Part shown: positions 7,722-16,627 of the stretch, in pieces | Numbering within the stretch: the stretch's first letter is position 1 | Layout of the letters: each line of letters begins with the position of its first letter | Source of the DNA: an uncultured Eubacteriales bacterium | GTDB taxonomy: Bacteria > Bacillota > Clostridia > Christensenellales > Aristaeellaceae | Reading direction: 5' to 3' | Assembly (NCBI GenBank): GCA_902781095.1 | Contig: CACZHW010000014.1 | Span: 1 to 64,000, forward strand | Length of the DNA: 64,000 bases | Position numbers and translations under genes: made by a program | The notes under the pieces: generated by a model | Seen by the model: the letters and a program-made list of their open reading frames with translations, nothing else | Databases searched by the model: none | What the model was told of the DNA's origin: nothing

Positions 7722-10181
7722 ATGCCGCTTAAAAGCGAATACAACCGAGAAACCATTAAAGAATCCATTCTCGACAAACTGCTGCGCTATTACGGCTGCA
7801 CCATCGAGGAAGCGACGCCCAAGCAGATTTACGCCGCCGTGGCGTCCACCGTCCGCGACCAGATCATGCTCAAGTGGCGGTTTGAGAAAGAGGCGCGCCG
7901 TGCCACGCACGCCAAGCGCCTTTACTACCTTTCCATCGAGTTTCTTACGGGCCGCTGGCTGCACAACAACCTGCTGAACCTGTGCTACACCAAGGAGTAC
8001 GAGGCGGCCTTCGCCGATCTCGGGCTCACCCTGCGCGGCGTGCTGCACGAGGAGCCGGAACCGGCGCTGGGCAACGGCGGCCTGGGCCGTCTGGCTGCCT
8101 GCTTCCTCGATTCCATGGCGACGCTGGATCTGCCCGCGATGGGCAGCACCATCCGCTACGAGTACGGCCTGTTCCGCCAGCGCATCGTGGACGGCCAGCA
8201 GGTGGAAGTGCCGGACGAGTGGCTGACTTACGGCAACGCGTGGGAGATCCCCACCCAGCGGGATGCGGTGCGGATCCGCTTCGGCGGCAAGCTCGTCGAG
8301 CAGTGGGGCGTGGACGGCCACAACTATGTGAGCCTGGAGGATACGGAAGACGTCATCGCCGTGCCGTATGACCTGCCCATCGTCGGCTACAACAGCGACG
8401 TCGTGGACCGCCTGCGCACCTGGAGCGCCGTTCTGCCCAAGAACTTCAACCCGGACGAGCCCGTGGAGAGCTACGCCAAGCAGGACGACAACTCCATTGC
8501 GGCGCAGATCTCCAAGGTGCTCTATCCCGAGGACAACACGCCCGAGGGCAAGAAGCTGCGCCTCATGCAGGAGTACTTCCTGGTCAGCGCCACGCTTCAG
8601 TACGCGATGAAGGATTTCAAGCGCGTGCACGGCAACGATATGAGCCTGCTGCCGGAGAAGGTCGCCTTCCACATCAACGATACGCATCCCGCGATGGTCA
8701 TTCCGGAGCTGATGCGCATCCTGGTGGACGAGGAGCACCTGCCGTGGGAGGAGGCGGAGCGCATCACGGAGGCGACCGTCGCCTACACCAACCACACCAT
8801 CATGGCGGAAGCGCTGGAGAAGTGGCCTGAGAGCATGCTGAGGGAGACGCTGCCTCGCATCTACTCCATCATGCAGGAACTCAACCGCCGCCTGTGCCAG
8901 CACCTGTTCGACTGCTTCCCCGGACAGTGGGAGCGCATTGGCCACATGGCCATCCTCGCTTACGACCAGGCGCACATGGCCAACATGTGCATCGCCTATT
9001 CCCACGCCATCAACGGCGTCTCGCAGCTGCACGGCGAGATTCTGAAGCGCAGCACCTTCGCCGACTACTACCAGATCATGCCGGAGAAGTTCATGGCGAT
9101 CACCAACGGCATCACGCCCAGACGCTGGCTGATGCTGGCCAATCCCGACCTGTCCGCCCTGCTGGACGAGGCCATCGGACAGGGTTGGCGCACCGATCTC
9201 ATGGAGCTCAAGAAGCTGATGCCCCTGGCGGACGACGCGGCGTTTGCCGAGCGGTTTGCTGCCATCAAGCACAGCAACAAGGAGCGCTTCGCCCGCTGGA
9301 TCAACCGCCATCAGGGCCTCGTGCTGGATCCGGACAGCATGTTTGACGTCCAGGTCAAGCGCCTGCACGAGTACAAGCGCCAGCTGCTCAACGCCCTGCA
9401 TATCCTCGTGCTCTACAACCGCATCTGCGACGACCCGAACTTCACCATTTCGCCGCGCACCTTCATCTTCGGCGCGAAGGCGGCTCCGGGTTACCGCAGG
9501 GCGAAGGAGATCATCCACTTCATCAACGTGCTCGCCGCGAAGATCGAGAAGGACGAGCGCGCGAACAAGATGCTGAAGATCGCCTTCCTGCGCAACTACA
9601 ACGTCTCCACCGCCGAGGTGCTGATTCCCGCCGCCGAGGTTTCCGAACAGCTGTCCACCGCCTCCAAGGAGGCCAGCGGCACCGGCAACATGAAGTTCAT
9701 GATGAACGGTGCGGTCACCCTGGGCACGCTGGACGGCGCCAACGTCGAGATCGCGGACCTCGTCGGCCCGGACAACTGCTACATCTTCGGCATGCGCTCC
9801 AAGGAGGTTGAGGCGCTCTACGCGACGGGCTCCTACCGTTCGCTGGACATCTACGAGAACAACGCGGAAATCCGCCGCGCGCTCAACATGCTCTTCGACG
9901 GATCTCTCACGCCGGAGAACCCCAAGATGTTTGAGGGCCTCTACCGTGCGCTCGTCTTCTCGGACAACGGCGGTATGGCTGATCCGTACCTCGTGCTCAA
10001 GGACTTCGGCTCCTATCAGCAGGCCCGCCAGCGCATGGCCCGCGATTACGAGGATTCCCGCGCCTGGACGCGCAAGGAGATCGTCAACGTCGCCCAGTCC
10101 GGCATCTTCTCCTCTGACCGCACCATCCGCGAGTACAACGAGAACATCTGGCACCTGACGCCGCTTATCAAGAACAAATAA
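7722..10181 (+). CDS. glgP: glycogen/maltodextrin phosphorylase
   Basis: 819 residues, the full length of GT35 phosphorylases. It cleaves alpha-1,4-glucans with phosphate to give glucose-1-phosphate, in the cytoplasm. Family hallmarks are LGNGGLGRLAACFLDS near the N-terminus and the PLP-binding loop EASGTGNMKF with Lys at residue 658. GGGAGG lies about 9 bases before the ATG, and it has its own promoter. No glycogen-synthesis genes (glgC, glgA, glgB) lie in the window. The alpha-amylase and a sugar ABC importer lie 5-9 kb away, so use on imported maltodextrins as well as stored glycogen is plausible. Confidence 0.96.
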   Translation: MPLKSEYNRETIKESILDKLLRYYGCTIEEATPKQIYAAVASTVRDQIMLKWRFEKEARRATHAKRLYYLSIEFLTGRWLHNNLLNLCYTKEYEAAFADLGLTLRGVLHEEPEPALGNGGLGRLAACFLDSMATLDLPAMGSTIRYEYGLFRQRIVDGQQVEVPDEWLTYGNAWEIPTQRDAVRIRFGGKLVEQWGVDGHNYVSLEDTEDVIAVPYDLPIVGYNSDVVDRLRTWSAVLPKNFNPDEPVESYAKQDDNSIAAQISKVLYPEDNTPEGKKLRLMQEYFLVSATLQYAMKDFKRVHGNDMSLLPEKVAFHINDTHPAMVIPELMRILVDEEHLPWEEAERITEATVAYTNHTIMAEALEKWPESMLRETLPRIYSIMQELNRRLCQHLFDCFPGQWERIGHMAILAYDQAHMANMCIAYSHAINGVSQLHGEILKRSTFADYYQIMPEKFMAITNGITPRRWLMLANPDLSALLDEAIGQGWRTDLMELKKLMPLADDAAFAERFAAIKHSNKERFARWINRHQGLVLDPDSMFDVQVKRLHEYKRQLLNALHILVLYNRICDDPNFTISPRTFIFGAKAAPGYRRAKEIIHFINVLAAKIEKDERANKMLKIAFLRNYNVSTAEVLIPAAEVSEQLSTASKEASGTGNMKFMMNGAVTLGTLDGANVEIADLVGPDNCYIFGMRSKEVEALYATGSYRSLDIYENNAEIRRALNMLFDGSLTPENPKMFEGLYRALVFSDNGGMADPYLVLKDFGSYQQARQRMARDYEDSRAWTRKEIVNVAQSGIFSSDRTIREYNENIWHLTPLIKNK

Positions 10182-10283
10182 TAAAACCCGGCTGCTGTAA
10201 ATTCACGTATTTTTTGGTTACAATGAAGACAGACGGAGTGGTAGGGTTAGAGCTCTCCTTCTTCGTTAGTTGAAAGATCAGAA

Positions 10284-10316
10284 GAACCGCCAACGGATGC
10301 CAGCCGTTGGCGGTTC
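10284..10316 (+). terminator. stem-loop after glgP
   Basis: GAACCGCCAACGG and its exact complement form a 13-bp stem with a 7-base loop, followed by GCATTTATATT. It ends about 35 bases before the promoter of the next gene. About 100 bases between glgP and this stem hold nothing else I can support. Confidence 0.65.
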
Positions 10317-10352
10317 GCATTTATATTCCGGGAGCAATCCCGCAATCCGCCA

Positions 10353-10381
10353 TTGCTTCTGCATTGTCCCGGCGCTATAAT
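10353..10381 (+). promoter_or_regulatory. promoter of the NhaC-type gene
   Basis: TTGCTT, 17-base spacer, TATAAT. The predicted transcript start near 10388 lies after the upstream in-frame ATG at 10380, which supports the TTG start at 10416. Confidence 0.7.
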
Positions 10382-10415
10382 GACCGTGCATCAACCTGGG
10401 AGAAGGAGGGGTTTC

Positions 10416-11729
10416 TTGGAAGGGCTGACCCTTTTGGCCTTCTGCTGCGTGCTGGTCGGCTGTATCATCCTGCACGGGTCGCTGGTCGCCGCGCTGGCCG
10501 TCGGCCTTTTCATCTTCCTTTCCTACGGAAGGGCGAAGGGACATTCGCTGCGGGCGCTTTGCGGCATGTGCCTCTCCGGCGTCCGCTCGGCGCGCAACAT
10601 CCTGATCAATGTTCTGCTCATCGGGATTCTGACGGCCCTGTGGCGGGCCTCCGGCGCGATCCCCGTCATCGTCAGCTGGGCCTCACGGCTCATCCGGCCG
10701 TCCGACTATCTGCTGATGACCTTCCTTCTGTGCGGCGCGATCTCGACGCTGACCGGGACGGCGCTGGGTTCGGCGGCCACGATGGGCGTCATCTGCGCGA
10801 CGATGGGGCGCAGCCTGGGCATCGATGGCAGCCTCATCGGCGGTGCGGTTCTCTCCGGCATTTTCGTGGGCGACCGCTGCTCGCCCGTATCGACCAGCGC
10901 GCTGCTCGTCGCGGAGCTGACCGGGACGGACATCTACGACAATATCCGCAGGATGCTCCGCACGGCCTTTTTTCCGGCCCTGGCGGCGGCGTTCCTTTAC
11001 GCCGTGCTGGGGCATCGCTATGCCGGAGCGGGAGAGATTCCGGATCTTGGCGGCGTCTTTGCGGCGGAGTTTCGGCTTCTGCCTGTCTGCGTGCTCCCGG
11101 CGCTGACCATCCTCGTGCTGTCCGCCCTCCGCGTCCCGGTCAAACGGGCGATGCTGTGCAGCATTGCCGTCTCGCTGCCGCTGGCGCTCTTCGTCCAGCA
11201 TATCGCGCCGGCTTCACTTGTCCGCATGGCGGTCTTCGGCTTTGCCGCGGGCGACGCCCGGGCGGCGGAACTCATCGACGGCGGCGGCATCCTCTCCATG
11301 CTCCGCGTCTTTTGCATCGTCTGCCTGTCCTCCGCCTATGCGGGTATCTTTCGGAAGACCGGTCTGCTGGACGGGGAGACGCGCCTGCTCCGGCGGCTGG
11401 CCGCGCGGACGAACCCGTATGCGGCGGCGCTCGTCACGTCCCTTCCGGCTTCCATGATCGCCTGCAACCAGACGCTGACCGTCATGCTGACCCACCAGCT
11501 GTGCAGCGGCTTTTATGAGGACCGGAAGGCGCTGGCGATCGACCTGGAGGATTCAGCCATTATCGTGGCGCCGCTCATTCCCTGGTCCATCGCGGGCGGA
11601 GCGCCGCTCTCGGCCATCGGGGCGCCGCACAGCGCCCTGCTGTTCGCGTTTTACCTGTATCTGCTGCCGCTCGCCCGGCTGGCCTTCAGCTTCCGGGCGC
11701 AGAAGAGAGAGAAAGAGGGTTTCGCCTGA
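10416..11729 (+). CDS. NhaC-family Na+/H+ antiporter
   Basis: 437 residues from a TTG start preceded by AGAAGGAGG at 6-base spacing; upstream ATG codons lie at or before the promoter -10. The protein is almost entirely hydrophobic, with about 11-12 membrane segments. NhaC-type features include GTALGSAATMGV and FVGDRCSPVSTSALLVAELTGTD in the central part and a conserved SMIACNQTLTVML stretch. It probably exchanges Na+ (or an amine/organic acid) for protons at the cell membrane; related members exchange malate/lactate or tyrosine/tyramine, so the substrate is open. Its stop overlaps the next start by one base (TGATG). Confidence 0.88.
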   Translation: MEGLTLLAFCCVLVGCIILHGSLVAALAVGLFIFLSYGRAKGHSLRALCGMCLSGVRSARNILINVLLIGILTALWRASGAIPVIVSWASRLIRPSDYLLMTFLLCGAISTLTGTALGSAATMGVICATMGRSLGIDGSLIGGAVLSGIFVGDRCSPVSTSALLVAELTGTDIYDNIRRMLRTAFFPALAAAFLYAVLGHRYAGAGEIPDLGGVFAAEFRLLPVCVLPALTILVLSALRVPVKRAMLCSIAVSLPLALFVQHIAPASLVRMAVFGFAAGDARAAELIDGGGILSMLRVFCIVCLSSAYAGIFRKTGLLDGETRLLRRLAARTNPYAAALVTSLPASMIACNQTLTVMLTHQLCSGFYEDRKALAIDLEDSAIIVAPLIPWSIAGGAPLSAIGAPHSALLFAFYLYLLPLARLAFSFRAQKREKEGFA

Positions 11730-12466
11730 TGAAGAGCATTATGGATAAACTGAAGGACATCCTTCCCGGTTCCGACAAGGAAAAGGAAGAAAAGACGCCC
11801 GCCGGACCTGAGGCGCAGGAGCAGGCGGAAAGCCCCGCGGAACCGGAGAAAGCGGACGCCGCGGCGGCGGAGGAAGCCCGGAGCGGCGTACAGGAGGACG
11901 GGAACGAGAGCGCGGCGCCCGCCGCGGAGGAGCATCTGACCATCCGCGTCGATTACGGGGAAGAGGAGAAACCGGGGGAGCCCGCCCCCGTATCCCAGCG
12001 CGACCTGCTCGCCGCCCGCGTGCTGGAGTGCCTGCGCGCCCGGAAGTTCCGCTACAGCGTCCAGCGGGACGACGCGAAATTCTTCCACGTCACGATGAAC
12101 ATGCTGCTCTCCGGCAAGCTGACCTCCTGCATGCTGCACATCTTCGTCAATCCGGGCGACATCGAGGTGCTGGCCGTCTGCCCCGTCAAGGCCACGGAGG
12201 ACGTCCGGCCCCAGGTGGCCGAATACATCACGCGCGTCAACTGCACCCTCAAGTTCGGCGGCTTCCGCATGGACTACGGCAGCGGCGAGGTCCGCTTTTC
12301 CTGCGCGCTCTCGGCGATGGAAGGCATGCCCTCCCTGCGGGATGTGGACCGCACCATCGCCCTGCCCATCCTCATGATGAACCGTTACGGGGACGGGCTC
12401 GTCAAGAACCTGATGGGTTACGGCGATCCGGCGGCGGACGTCGAAGCCGCGCAGCGAAAGAAGTGA
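11729..12466 (+). CDS. YbjN-domain protein with acidic N-terminal region
   Basis: 245 residues. Residues 1-70 are a charged, low-complexity linker (Glu/Ala/Pro/Lys-rich). From about residue 85 to the end is a YbjN-like alpha/beta domain (related to type III secretion chaperone folds), seen in IEVLAVCPVKA, YITRVNCTLKFGGFRMDYG and EVRFSCALSAMEG. YbjN proteins are poorly understood modulators in bacteria. No signal peptide or membrane segment. It overlaps the antiporter stop by one base and is translationally coupled, so a regulatory link to that transporter is possible but not shown. Confidence 0.72.
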   Translation: MKSIMDKLKDILPGSDKEKEEKTPAGPEAQEQAESPAEPEKADAAAAEEARSGVQEDGNESAAPAAEEHLTIRVDYGEEEKPGEPAPVSQRDLLAARVLECLRARKFRYSVQRDDAKFFHVTMNMLLSGKLTSCMLHIFVNPGDIEVLAVCPVKATEDVRPQVAEYITRVNCTLKFGGFRMDYGSGEVRFSCALSAMEGMPSLRDVDRTIALPILMMNRYGDGLVKNLMGYGDPAADVEAAQRKK

Positions 12467-12567
12467 AGATTTTTCAGCTATTACTGAAAAAAGCAGACGC
12501 CTGAGGCTGAAAAAAGGAGAAAAACGGAGAAAAATGAAGAAAATTCGCGTTTTTTGCGTTTTTTCTG

Positions 12568-12596
12568 TTGACACCCCCGCACCTCTGCCGTATAAT
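12568..12596 (+). promoter_or_regulatory. consensus promoter of rpmG-secE-nusG-rplK-rplA
   Basis: Exact TTGACA, 17-base spacer, exact TATAAT, 60 bases before the rpmG start; the best sigma-A promoter in the window. Confidence 0.9.
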
Positions 12597-12656
12597 AGCG
12601 GAGCATGTTTAGCAGGCGGACTTTCCGTCTGCCGTAAAGGATAAGGAGGTGCCAGG

Positions 12657-12821
12657 ATGGCTCAAGCCGGATCGCGCGTGAAGATCGTGCTGGCGTGCAC
12701 GGAGTGCAAGCAGCGCAATTACAATACGATGAAAAACAAGCGCAATGACCCCGACCGTATCGAAATGCGCAAGTACTGCCGTTTCTGCAAGAAGCACACG
12801 GTTCACAAAGAAACCCGCTGA
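12657..12821 (+). CDS. rpmG: 50S ribosomal protein L33
   Basis: 54 residues, too short for many gene callers. It has the zinc-binding (C+) form of L33: C14-x-x-C17 and C41-x-x-C44 with the family stretch [22 protein letters not shown] lies 6 bases before the ATG. It is the first gene of the rpmG-secE-nusG-rplK-rplA operon, its usual place in Bacillota. Zn-dependent L33 copies are often matched by a Cys-free paralogue elsewhere; none is visible here. Confidence 0.95.
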   Translation: MAQAGSRVKIVLACTECKQRNYNTMKNKRNDPDRIEMRKYCRFCKKHTVHKETR

Positions 12822-12855
12822 CGCTTACGCACAACGGAATAAGGATGTGAGAGAG

Positions 12856-13119
12856 ATGTCTGAGAAAAAGGAAGTCAAAACGACGGAGAAGCCCGGCTTC
12901 TTCAGCCGCGCAGCCGCCTGGTGCAAGGCCCTTCCCGGCCGCATTCAGGGCGCGTTCAAGAACATGGTGGCCGAGCTTAAGAAGGTCGCCTGGCCTTCCC
13001 GCGAGGATCTCATCAATTACTCCCTCGTCGTTATCGCCTTTGTCGTCGTGCTGGCCATCGTCGTCGGCGTGCTGGATACGGCCTCTTCCTTCCTCGTGAA
13101 ACAGCTGATCGCGCTGTAA
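12856..13119 (+). CDS. secE: preprotein translocase subunit SecE
   Basis: 87 residues, the short Gram-positive form with one transmembrane helix (about residues 57-78, IAFVVVLAIVVGVL). The amphipathic region before it carries the conserved AELKKVAWPSREDL. SecE clamps SecY in the membrane channel. The start chosen is the ATG at 12856; a longer in-frame frame reaching back into rpmG has no ribosome binding site. It sits between rpmG and nusG as in most bacteria. Confidence 0.95.
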   Translation: MSEKKEVKTTEKPGFFSRAAAWCKALPGRIQGAFKNMVAELKKVAWPSREDLINYSLVVIAFVVVLAIVVGVLDTASSFLVKQLIAL

Positions 13120-13142
13120 GACGGGCGAGAGGAGCAGAGGGT

Positions 13143-13664
13143 ATGGCGCAGGAAAAAGCCCTTTGGTATGTGGTGCATACCTATTCGGGTTACGAGAACA
13201 AGGTGGCGACCGATCTGCGCAAGACGGTCGAGAACAACGGCATGGGCGATCTCATTCAGGAGGTCATGGTACCGATTGAAGAGGTTGTGGAGATCCGCAA
13301 CGGCAAGCCCCATACCATCCAGCACAAGATCTTTCCGGGCTATGTGCTGGTCAAGATGATCAAGACCACGGAGAGCTGGTATGTCGTGCGGAATACGCGC
13401 GGCGTCACGGGCTTCGTGGGCCCGGGAAGCGAGCCGATCCCGCTTACGGACGAGGAGTTCGAGCGGATGACCAGCTGCCAGGGGACGGTGCACATCGACC
13501 TGCAGGCCGGTGACAACGTCCGCATCAAGCAGGAGAATCTCGAGAATGCCATCGGCACGGTGGAGCAGGTCTTCGCCGAGGAGCACAGGGTGCAGGTTTC
13601 CATCTCCATCCTGGGCCGCAAGACGATGGTGGAGCTCGATATCTCGGAGGTGGAGCGCCTGTAA
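13143..13664 (+). CDS. nusG: transcription termination/antitermination protein NusG
   Basis: 173 residues. The N-terminal NGN domain begins WYVVHTYSGYENKVATDL and contains KIFPGYVLVKM and WYVVRNTRGVTGFVG. A C-terminal KOW domain follows, ending in a FGRKT-like sequence (ILGRKTMVELD). NusG binds RNA polymerase, modulates pausing and links to Rho or ribosomes. It lies 23 bases after secE, with GAGGAGCAGAGGG before the ATG. Length and domain order are standard. Confidence 0.96.
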   Translation: MAQEKALWYVVHTYSGYENKVATDLRKTVENNGMGDLIQEVMVPIEEVVEIRNGKPHTIQHKIFPGYVLVKMIKTTESWYVVRNTRGVTGFVGPGSEPIPLTDEEFERMTSCQGTVHIDLQAGDNVRIKQENLENAIGTVEQVFAEEHRVQVSISILGRKTMVELDISEVERL

Positions 13665-13679
13665 GGCGCGCCGCGACGC

Positions 13680-13711
13680 GTGGGAGGAACCGGAAGGTTC
13701 CGCATAACCAC
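13680..13711 (+). promoter_or_regulatory. candidate ribosomal protein L1 operator before rplK
   Basis: GTGGGAGG is closed by ACCAC at 13707-13711 with an inner GGAACC/GGTTCC hairpin, 20 bases before the rplK start. The GTGG...CCAC closed loop resembles L1-binding leaders in other Bacillota. Confidence 0.5.
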
Positions 13712-13730
13712 AGATTGAGGAGGAACAACC

Positions 13731-14159
13731 ATGGCAAAGAAAGTTACAGGCATGATCAAGCTGCAGGTGCCGGGCGGAAAGGCCAATCCGGCGCCGCCTA
13801 TCGGCCCTGCGCTGGGCCAGCACGGCGTTAACATCCCGGGCTTCTGCAAGGAGTTCAACGAGCGCACGAAGAACGACGTGGGCATGATCATCCCCGTCGT
13901 CATCACCGTGTATTCCGACCGCTCCTTCACCTTCATCACCAAGACGCCGCCCGTCCCGGTCCTCATCAAGAAGGCCCTGGGCATTGAGACGGCCAGCGGT
14001 GTGCCGAACAAGACGAAGGTCGGCCAGCTGACGCAGGCGCAGGTCCGTGAGATCGCGGAGAAGAAGATGCCCGACCTGAACGCCGGCAGCATCGAAGCCG
14101 CGATGAGCATGGTCAAGGGTACCGCCCGCTCCATGGGCGTCACCGTGGCCGAGGACTGA
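13731..14159 (+). CDS. rplK: 50S ribosomal protein L11
   Basis: 142 residues, normal length. N-terminal [32 protein letters not shown] is the L11 hallmark (proline-rich, thiostrepton-binding and RelA-activating part). The C-terminal RNA-binding domain contains GTARSMGV. It binds the GTPase-associated centre of 23S rRNA. GAGGAGG precedes the ATG. The intergenic spaces on both sides carry similar GTGG...CCAC structures that may let L1 control translation of L11 and L1. Confidence 0.96.
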   Translation: MAKKVTGMIKLQVPGGKANPAPPIGPALGQHGVNIPGFCKEFNERTKNDVGMIIPVVITVYSDRSFTFITKTPPVPVLIKKALGIETASGVPNKTKVGQLTQAQVREIAEKKMPDLNAGSIEAAMSMVKGTARSMGVTVAED

Positions 14160-14173
14160 GCACCCTGAACGGA

Positions 14174-14229
14174 ATCCCCCGACGCGGGGATGAAGACTGT
14201 GGAAGGCGCGATGGCGCCGTTTGCACCAC
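14174..14229 (+). promoter_or_regulatory. candidate ribosomal protein L1 operator before rplA
   Basis: A 6-bp hairpin (ATCCCC/GGGGAT) is followed by GTGGAAGGCGC, GGCGCC and a closing CCAC at 14226-14229. This repeats the layout seen before rplK and ends just before the rplA ribosome binding site. Confidence 0.5.
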
Positions 14230-14244
14230 AAGGAGGAACGAAAA

Positions 14245-14934
14245 ATGAAACACGGCAAGAAGTATCTGGAGAGCGCTAAGCTCATCGAAGCCGGCAAGCT
14301 CTACGACCCGGAAGAGGCCGTCAAGCTGGCGATGCAGACCGCGAAGTCCAAGTTTGACGAGACCATCGAGGTTTCCGTCCGTCTGGGCGTCGATCCCCGT
14401 CAGGCCGATCAGCAGGTCCGCGGCGCCGTCGTGCTGCCGCACGGCACCGGCAAGACCGTCCGCGTGCTCGTCTTCGCCAAAGGCGACCAGGCGAAGGAAG
14501 CCGAGGCGGCCGGCGCGGATTACGTCGGTGCCGAGGAGCTCGTCCAGAAGATCCAGAGCGAGAACTGGTTTGAGTTTGACGTCGTCGTCGCGACCCCCAA
14601 CATGATGGGTGTCGTCGGCCGTATCGGCCGTATCCTTGGCCCGAAAGGCCTCATGCCTAACCCCAAGAGCGGCACGGTCACCATGGACGTCGCCAAGGCG
14701 ATTTCCGAGATCAAAGCCGGTAAAGTCGAGTACCGTCTCGACAAGCAGGCCATCATCCACTGCCCGGTCGGCAAGAAGTCCTTCACCGCCGAGCAGCTGA
14801 CCGAGAACCTGAATGCCCTGATGAGCGCGATCGTCCGCGCGAAGCCCGCCGCTGCCAAGGGCACCTACCTGCGCAGCGTGGTGCTCTCTTCCACGATGGG
14901 CCCCGGCATCAAGATCAACGGCCTCAAGTTCTGA
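14245..14934 (+). CDS. rplA: 50S ribosomal protein L1
   Basis: 229 residues. The RNA-binding domain I/domain II split is recognisable, with [32 protein letters not shown] in the middle and [19 protein letters not shown] at the end. L1 forms the L1 stalk that moves E-site tRNA and often represses its own operon. The start at 14245 follows AAGGAGG; eight upstream in-frame codons overlap the leader and have no better site. The gene ends the operon: a strong terminator follows within 16 bases, where rplJ-rplL would usually be found. Confidence 0.96.
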   Translation: MKHGKKYLESAKLIEAGKLYDPEEAVKLAMQTAKSKFDETIEVSVRLGVDPRQADQQVRGAVVLPHGTGKTVRVLVFAKGDQAKEAEAAGADYVGAEELVQKIQSENWFEFDVVVATPNMMGVVGRIGRILGPKGLMPNPKSGTVTMDVAKAISEIKAGKVEYRLDKQAIIHCPVGKKSFTAEQLTENLNALMSAIVRAKPAAAKGTYLRSVVLSSTMGPGIKINGLKF

Positions 14935-14949
14935 TTTCGAGCTGAACAC

Positions 14950-14985
14950 AAAAACCCCGCCTTCTGAACAGAGGGCGGGGTTTTT
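14950..14985. terminator. bidirectional terminator between rplA and amylase
   Basis: AAAAACCCCGCC and GGCGGGGTTTTT form a strong stem with A and T tracts on both sides. It serves the convergent rplA and alpha-amylase genes. Confidence 0.9.
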
Positions 14986-15010
14986 ACCGTTTTGTGCGCA
15001 GCCTCTCGCA

Positions 15011-16498
15011 TCAGCGGTGAAAGAACCGCCAGAGGCGCGTGAGCAGGCCGGGCACAGGGGTGTAGACGCTCATGCCGCCGTCTGCCACGGAGAAGGTGCC
15101 GAACCCCTCCGGATCGATCGTGACAGGCGGCCTTCCGCCGAGGTCGCAGCGGAAGACGCGGCCGGCAAAGGCACGCCCGACGTACATTCGCTTTTCGCCG
15201 CCCTGCGCGTCGGTGCACAGGAAGGCCAGGCCGCTGCCGGGGACAGCGCCCGTGCCCTCCCGGGTAAAGCCGGCGAGGCTGGGATTGTCGAGGTAGCGGT
15301 GCTCTTCGCCGAAGGCGCTGGTCCGGCGCAGGCGCATGAGCGCGGGCAGCTGGGATACCGCGCCGATGCCGCGGGAAGGGATGCCGTACAGATCCCCCCA
15401 GAAGACGCAGGGGAAACCGCTGCGCCCGAGCAGGATGAAGCCGTAAGCCGCGGCCTTGAACCAGCCGTCCACCCAGCTTTCCAGAGACTGGCCGGGCTGT
15501 GTGTCGTGGTTGTCCACGAAGGTGACGGAAAGCTCCGGGCGTGAATCCGTGAGCGTATCCGCGAACAGGCCGCGCATGTCGTATGTGCCGCCGCTGTGAG
15601 AGGCCTCCCGGAAGTGGCCGTGCAGCGGTACGTCAAAGAGGCTCATGCAGTTGCCCGTGCGTGACAGGAAGGCCTCAAGCGCGGAGCGGTCGTAGTTCCA
15701 GTATTCGCCGACGGCAAAGAGCTCCCGTCCCGTCGCCTCCCGGAGCGCGGAAAGCCATCCGGCGAGGAAGGAGGCGCTGATGTGCTTGACGGCGTCCAGA
15801 CGGAAACCGTCGGCGCCGCTCTTCTTCAAAAACCAGAGGCCCCAGCGCCGAAGCTCCGCACCGACCTCCGCGTCGCAGACGTCCACGTCGGCGCCCATCA
15901 GGTAGTCGAAATTACCGTTCTCGCCGTCCACGTCCGCAGCCCACTGCTTGCCGTCCAGCAAAAACAGGGAACGCTGCTGACCCTGCGTGCTGGTATCGAC
16001 GCCGGTGAAGCGTCGGTGGTCCCAGACGAAGGGGGAGTAGCGGTCTTTCCGGCCGGGGAAGGTGAACCGGGTGTATACCTCGGCCTCCTGCGCCTGGCCG
16101 GGAGGCGCCAGCCGGTTGCCGGGATCGACGGGCCGCACGCGCACGCGCTCCGGTTCATCCGCGCCCAGCCGGTGGTTCAGCACGACGTCCGCCAGCACGA
16201 GCAGGCCGGCACGCCGCAGGGCACGGATACAGTCGGCGTACTCCTCCGCCGTGCCGTATTTGGTGGCCACGGTGCCCTTTTGATCGAATTCGCCGAGGTC
16301 ATAGAGATCGTAGACGCCATAGCCGACGTCGTTTTTGCCGCTGGCGCCCTTTGCGGCGGGCGGCAGCCAAATGGCGGTAAAGCCCAGCCGCGCCAGCGCG
16401 CGGGCGTTCTTTTTCAGCAGCCTCCAGTGTCCGCCGTCCGCGGGCAGTTCCCACTGGAAGGCCTGCAGCATCATTCCGTTGATTTCGTCGCGAGTCAA
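15011..16498 (-). CDS. cytoplasmic alpha-amylase, GH13 family
   Basis: 495 residues. The (beta/alpha)8 GH13 signature regions are present: DVVLNHR (104-110), GFRLDAVKH with nucleophile D235, the acid/base glutamate E265 in VGEYW, and FVDNHD with D332. There is no signal peptide, so it acts inside the cell, like the cytoplasmic AmyS-type GH13_5 enzymes, hydrolysing maltodextrins or glycogen. The start is TTG with GGAGG 7 bases upstream and a promoter further up. Together with glgP and the sugar importer nearby it forms a plausible maltodextrin-use set. Confidence 0.92.
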   Translation of the reverse strand: MTRDEINGMMLQAFQWELPADGGHWRLLKKNARALARLGFTAIWLPPAAKGASGKNDVGYGVYDLYDLGEFDQKGTVATKYGTAEEYADCIRALRRAGLLVLADVVLNHRLGADEPERVRVRPVDPGNRLAPPGQAQEAEVYTRFTFPGRKDRYSPFVWDHRRFTGVDTSTQGQQRSLFLLDGKQWAADVDGENGNFDYLMGADVDVCDAEVGAELRRWGLWFLKKSGADGFRLDAVKHISASFLAGWLSALREATGRELFAVGEYWNYDRSALEAFLSRTGNCMSLFDVPLHGHFREASHSGGTYDMRGLFADTLTDSRPELSVTFVDNHDTQPGQSLESWVDGWFKAAAYGFILLGRSGFPCVFWGDLYGIPSRGIGAVSQLPALMRLRRTSAFGEEHRYLDNPSLAGFTREGTGAVPGSGLAFLCTDAQGGEKRMYVGRAFAGRVFRCDLGGRPPVTIDPEGFGTFSVADGGMSVYTPVPGLLTRLWRFFHR

Positions 16499-16525
16499 AA
16501 AATCGCCTCCGTTTGCATTGCGGGG

Positions 16526-16554
16526 ATTATACGCCTTTTCCCGGGAAAATGCAA
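16526..16554 (-). promoter_or_regulatory. promoter of alpha-amylase
   Basis: Reverse strand: TTGCAT, 17-base spacer, TATAAT, 28 bases before the TTG start. Confidence 0.75.
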
Positions 16555-16588
16555 AACAGGGGCAGAGGCGGCCGTTTTCGGTGTAAAT

Positions 16589-16613
16589 AAAAAACCTCCC
16601 CCGCAGGGGAGGC
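16589..16613 (-). terminator. terminator of the sugar ABC operon
   Basis: On the reverse strand GCCTCCCC pairs with GGGGGAGG and is followed by six T residues, 15 bases after the last permease gene. Confidence 0.85.
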
Positions 16614-16627
16614 GGTTTGTCAGGAGA

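Noticed and set aside
7698-10154. 818-codon open frame antisense to glgP
   Set aside because: It mirrors a well-supported phosphorylase gene, has no promoter or ribosome binding site, and its composition is what GC-rich antisense codons give.
12534-12644. 36-codon frame starting MKKIRVF before rpmG
   Set aside because: It spans the consensus promoter of the ribosomal operon, so the promoter reading is preferred.
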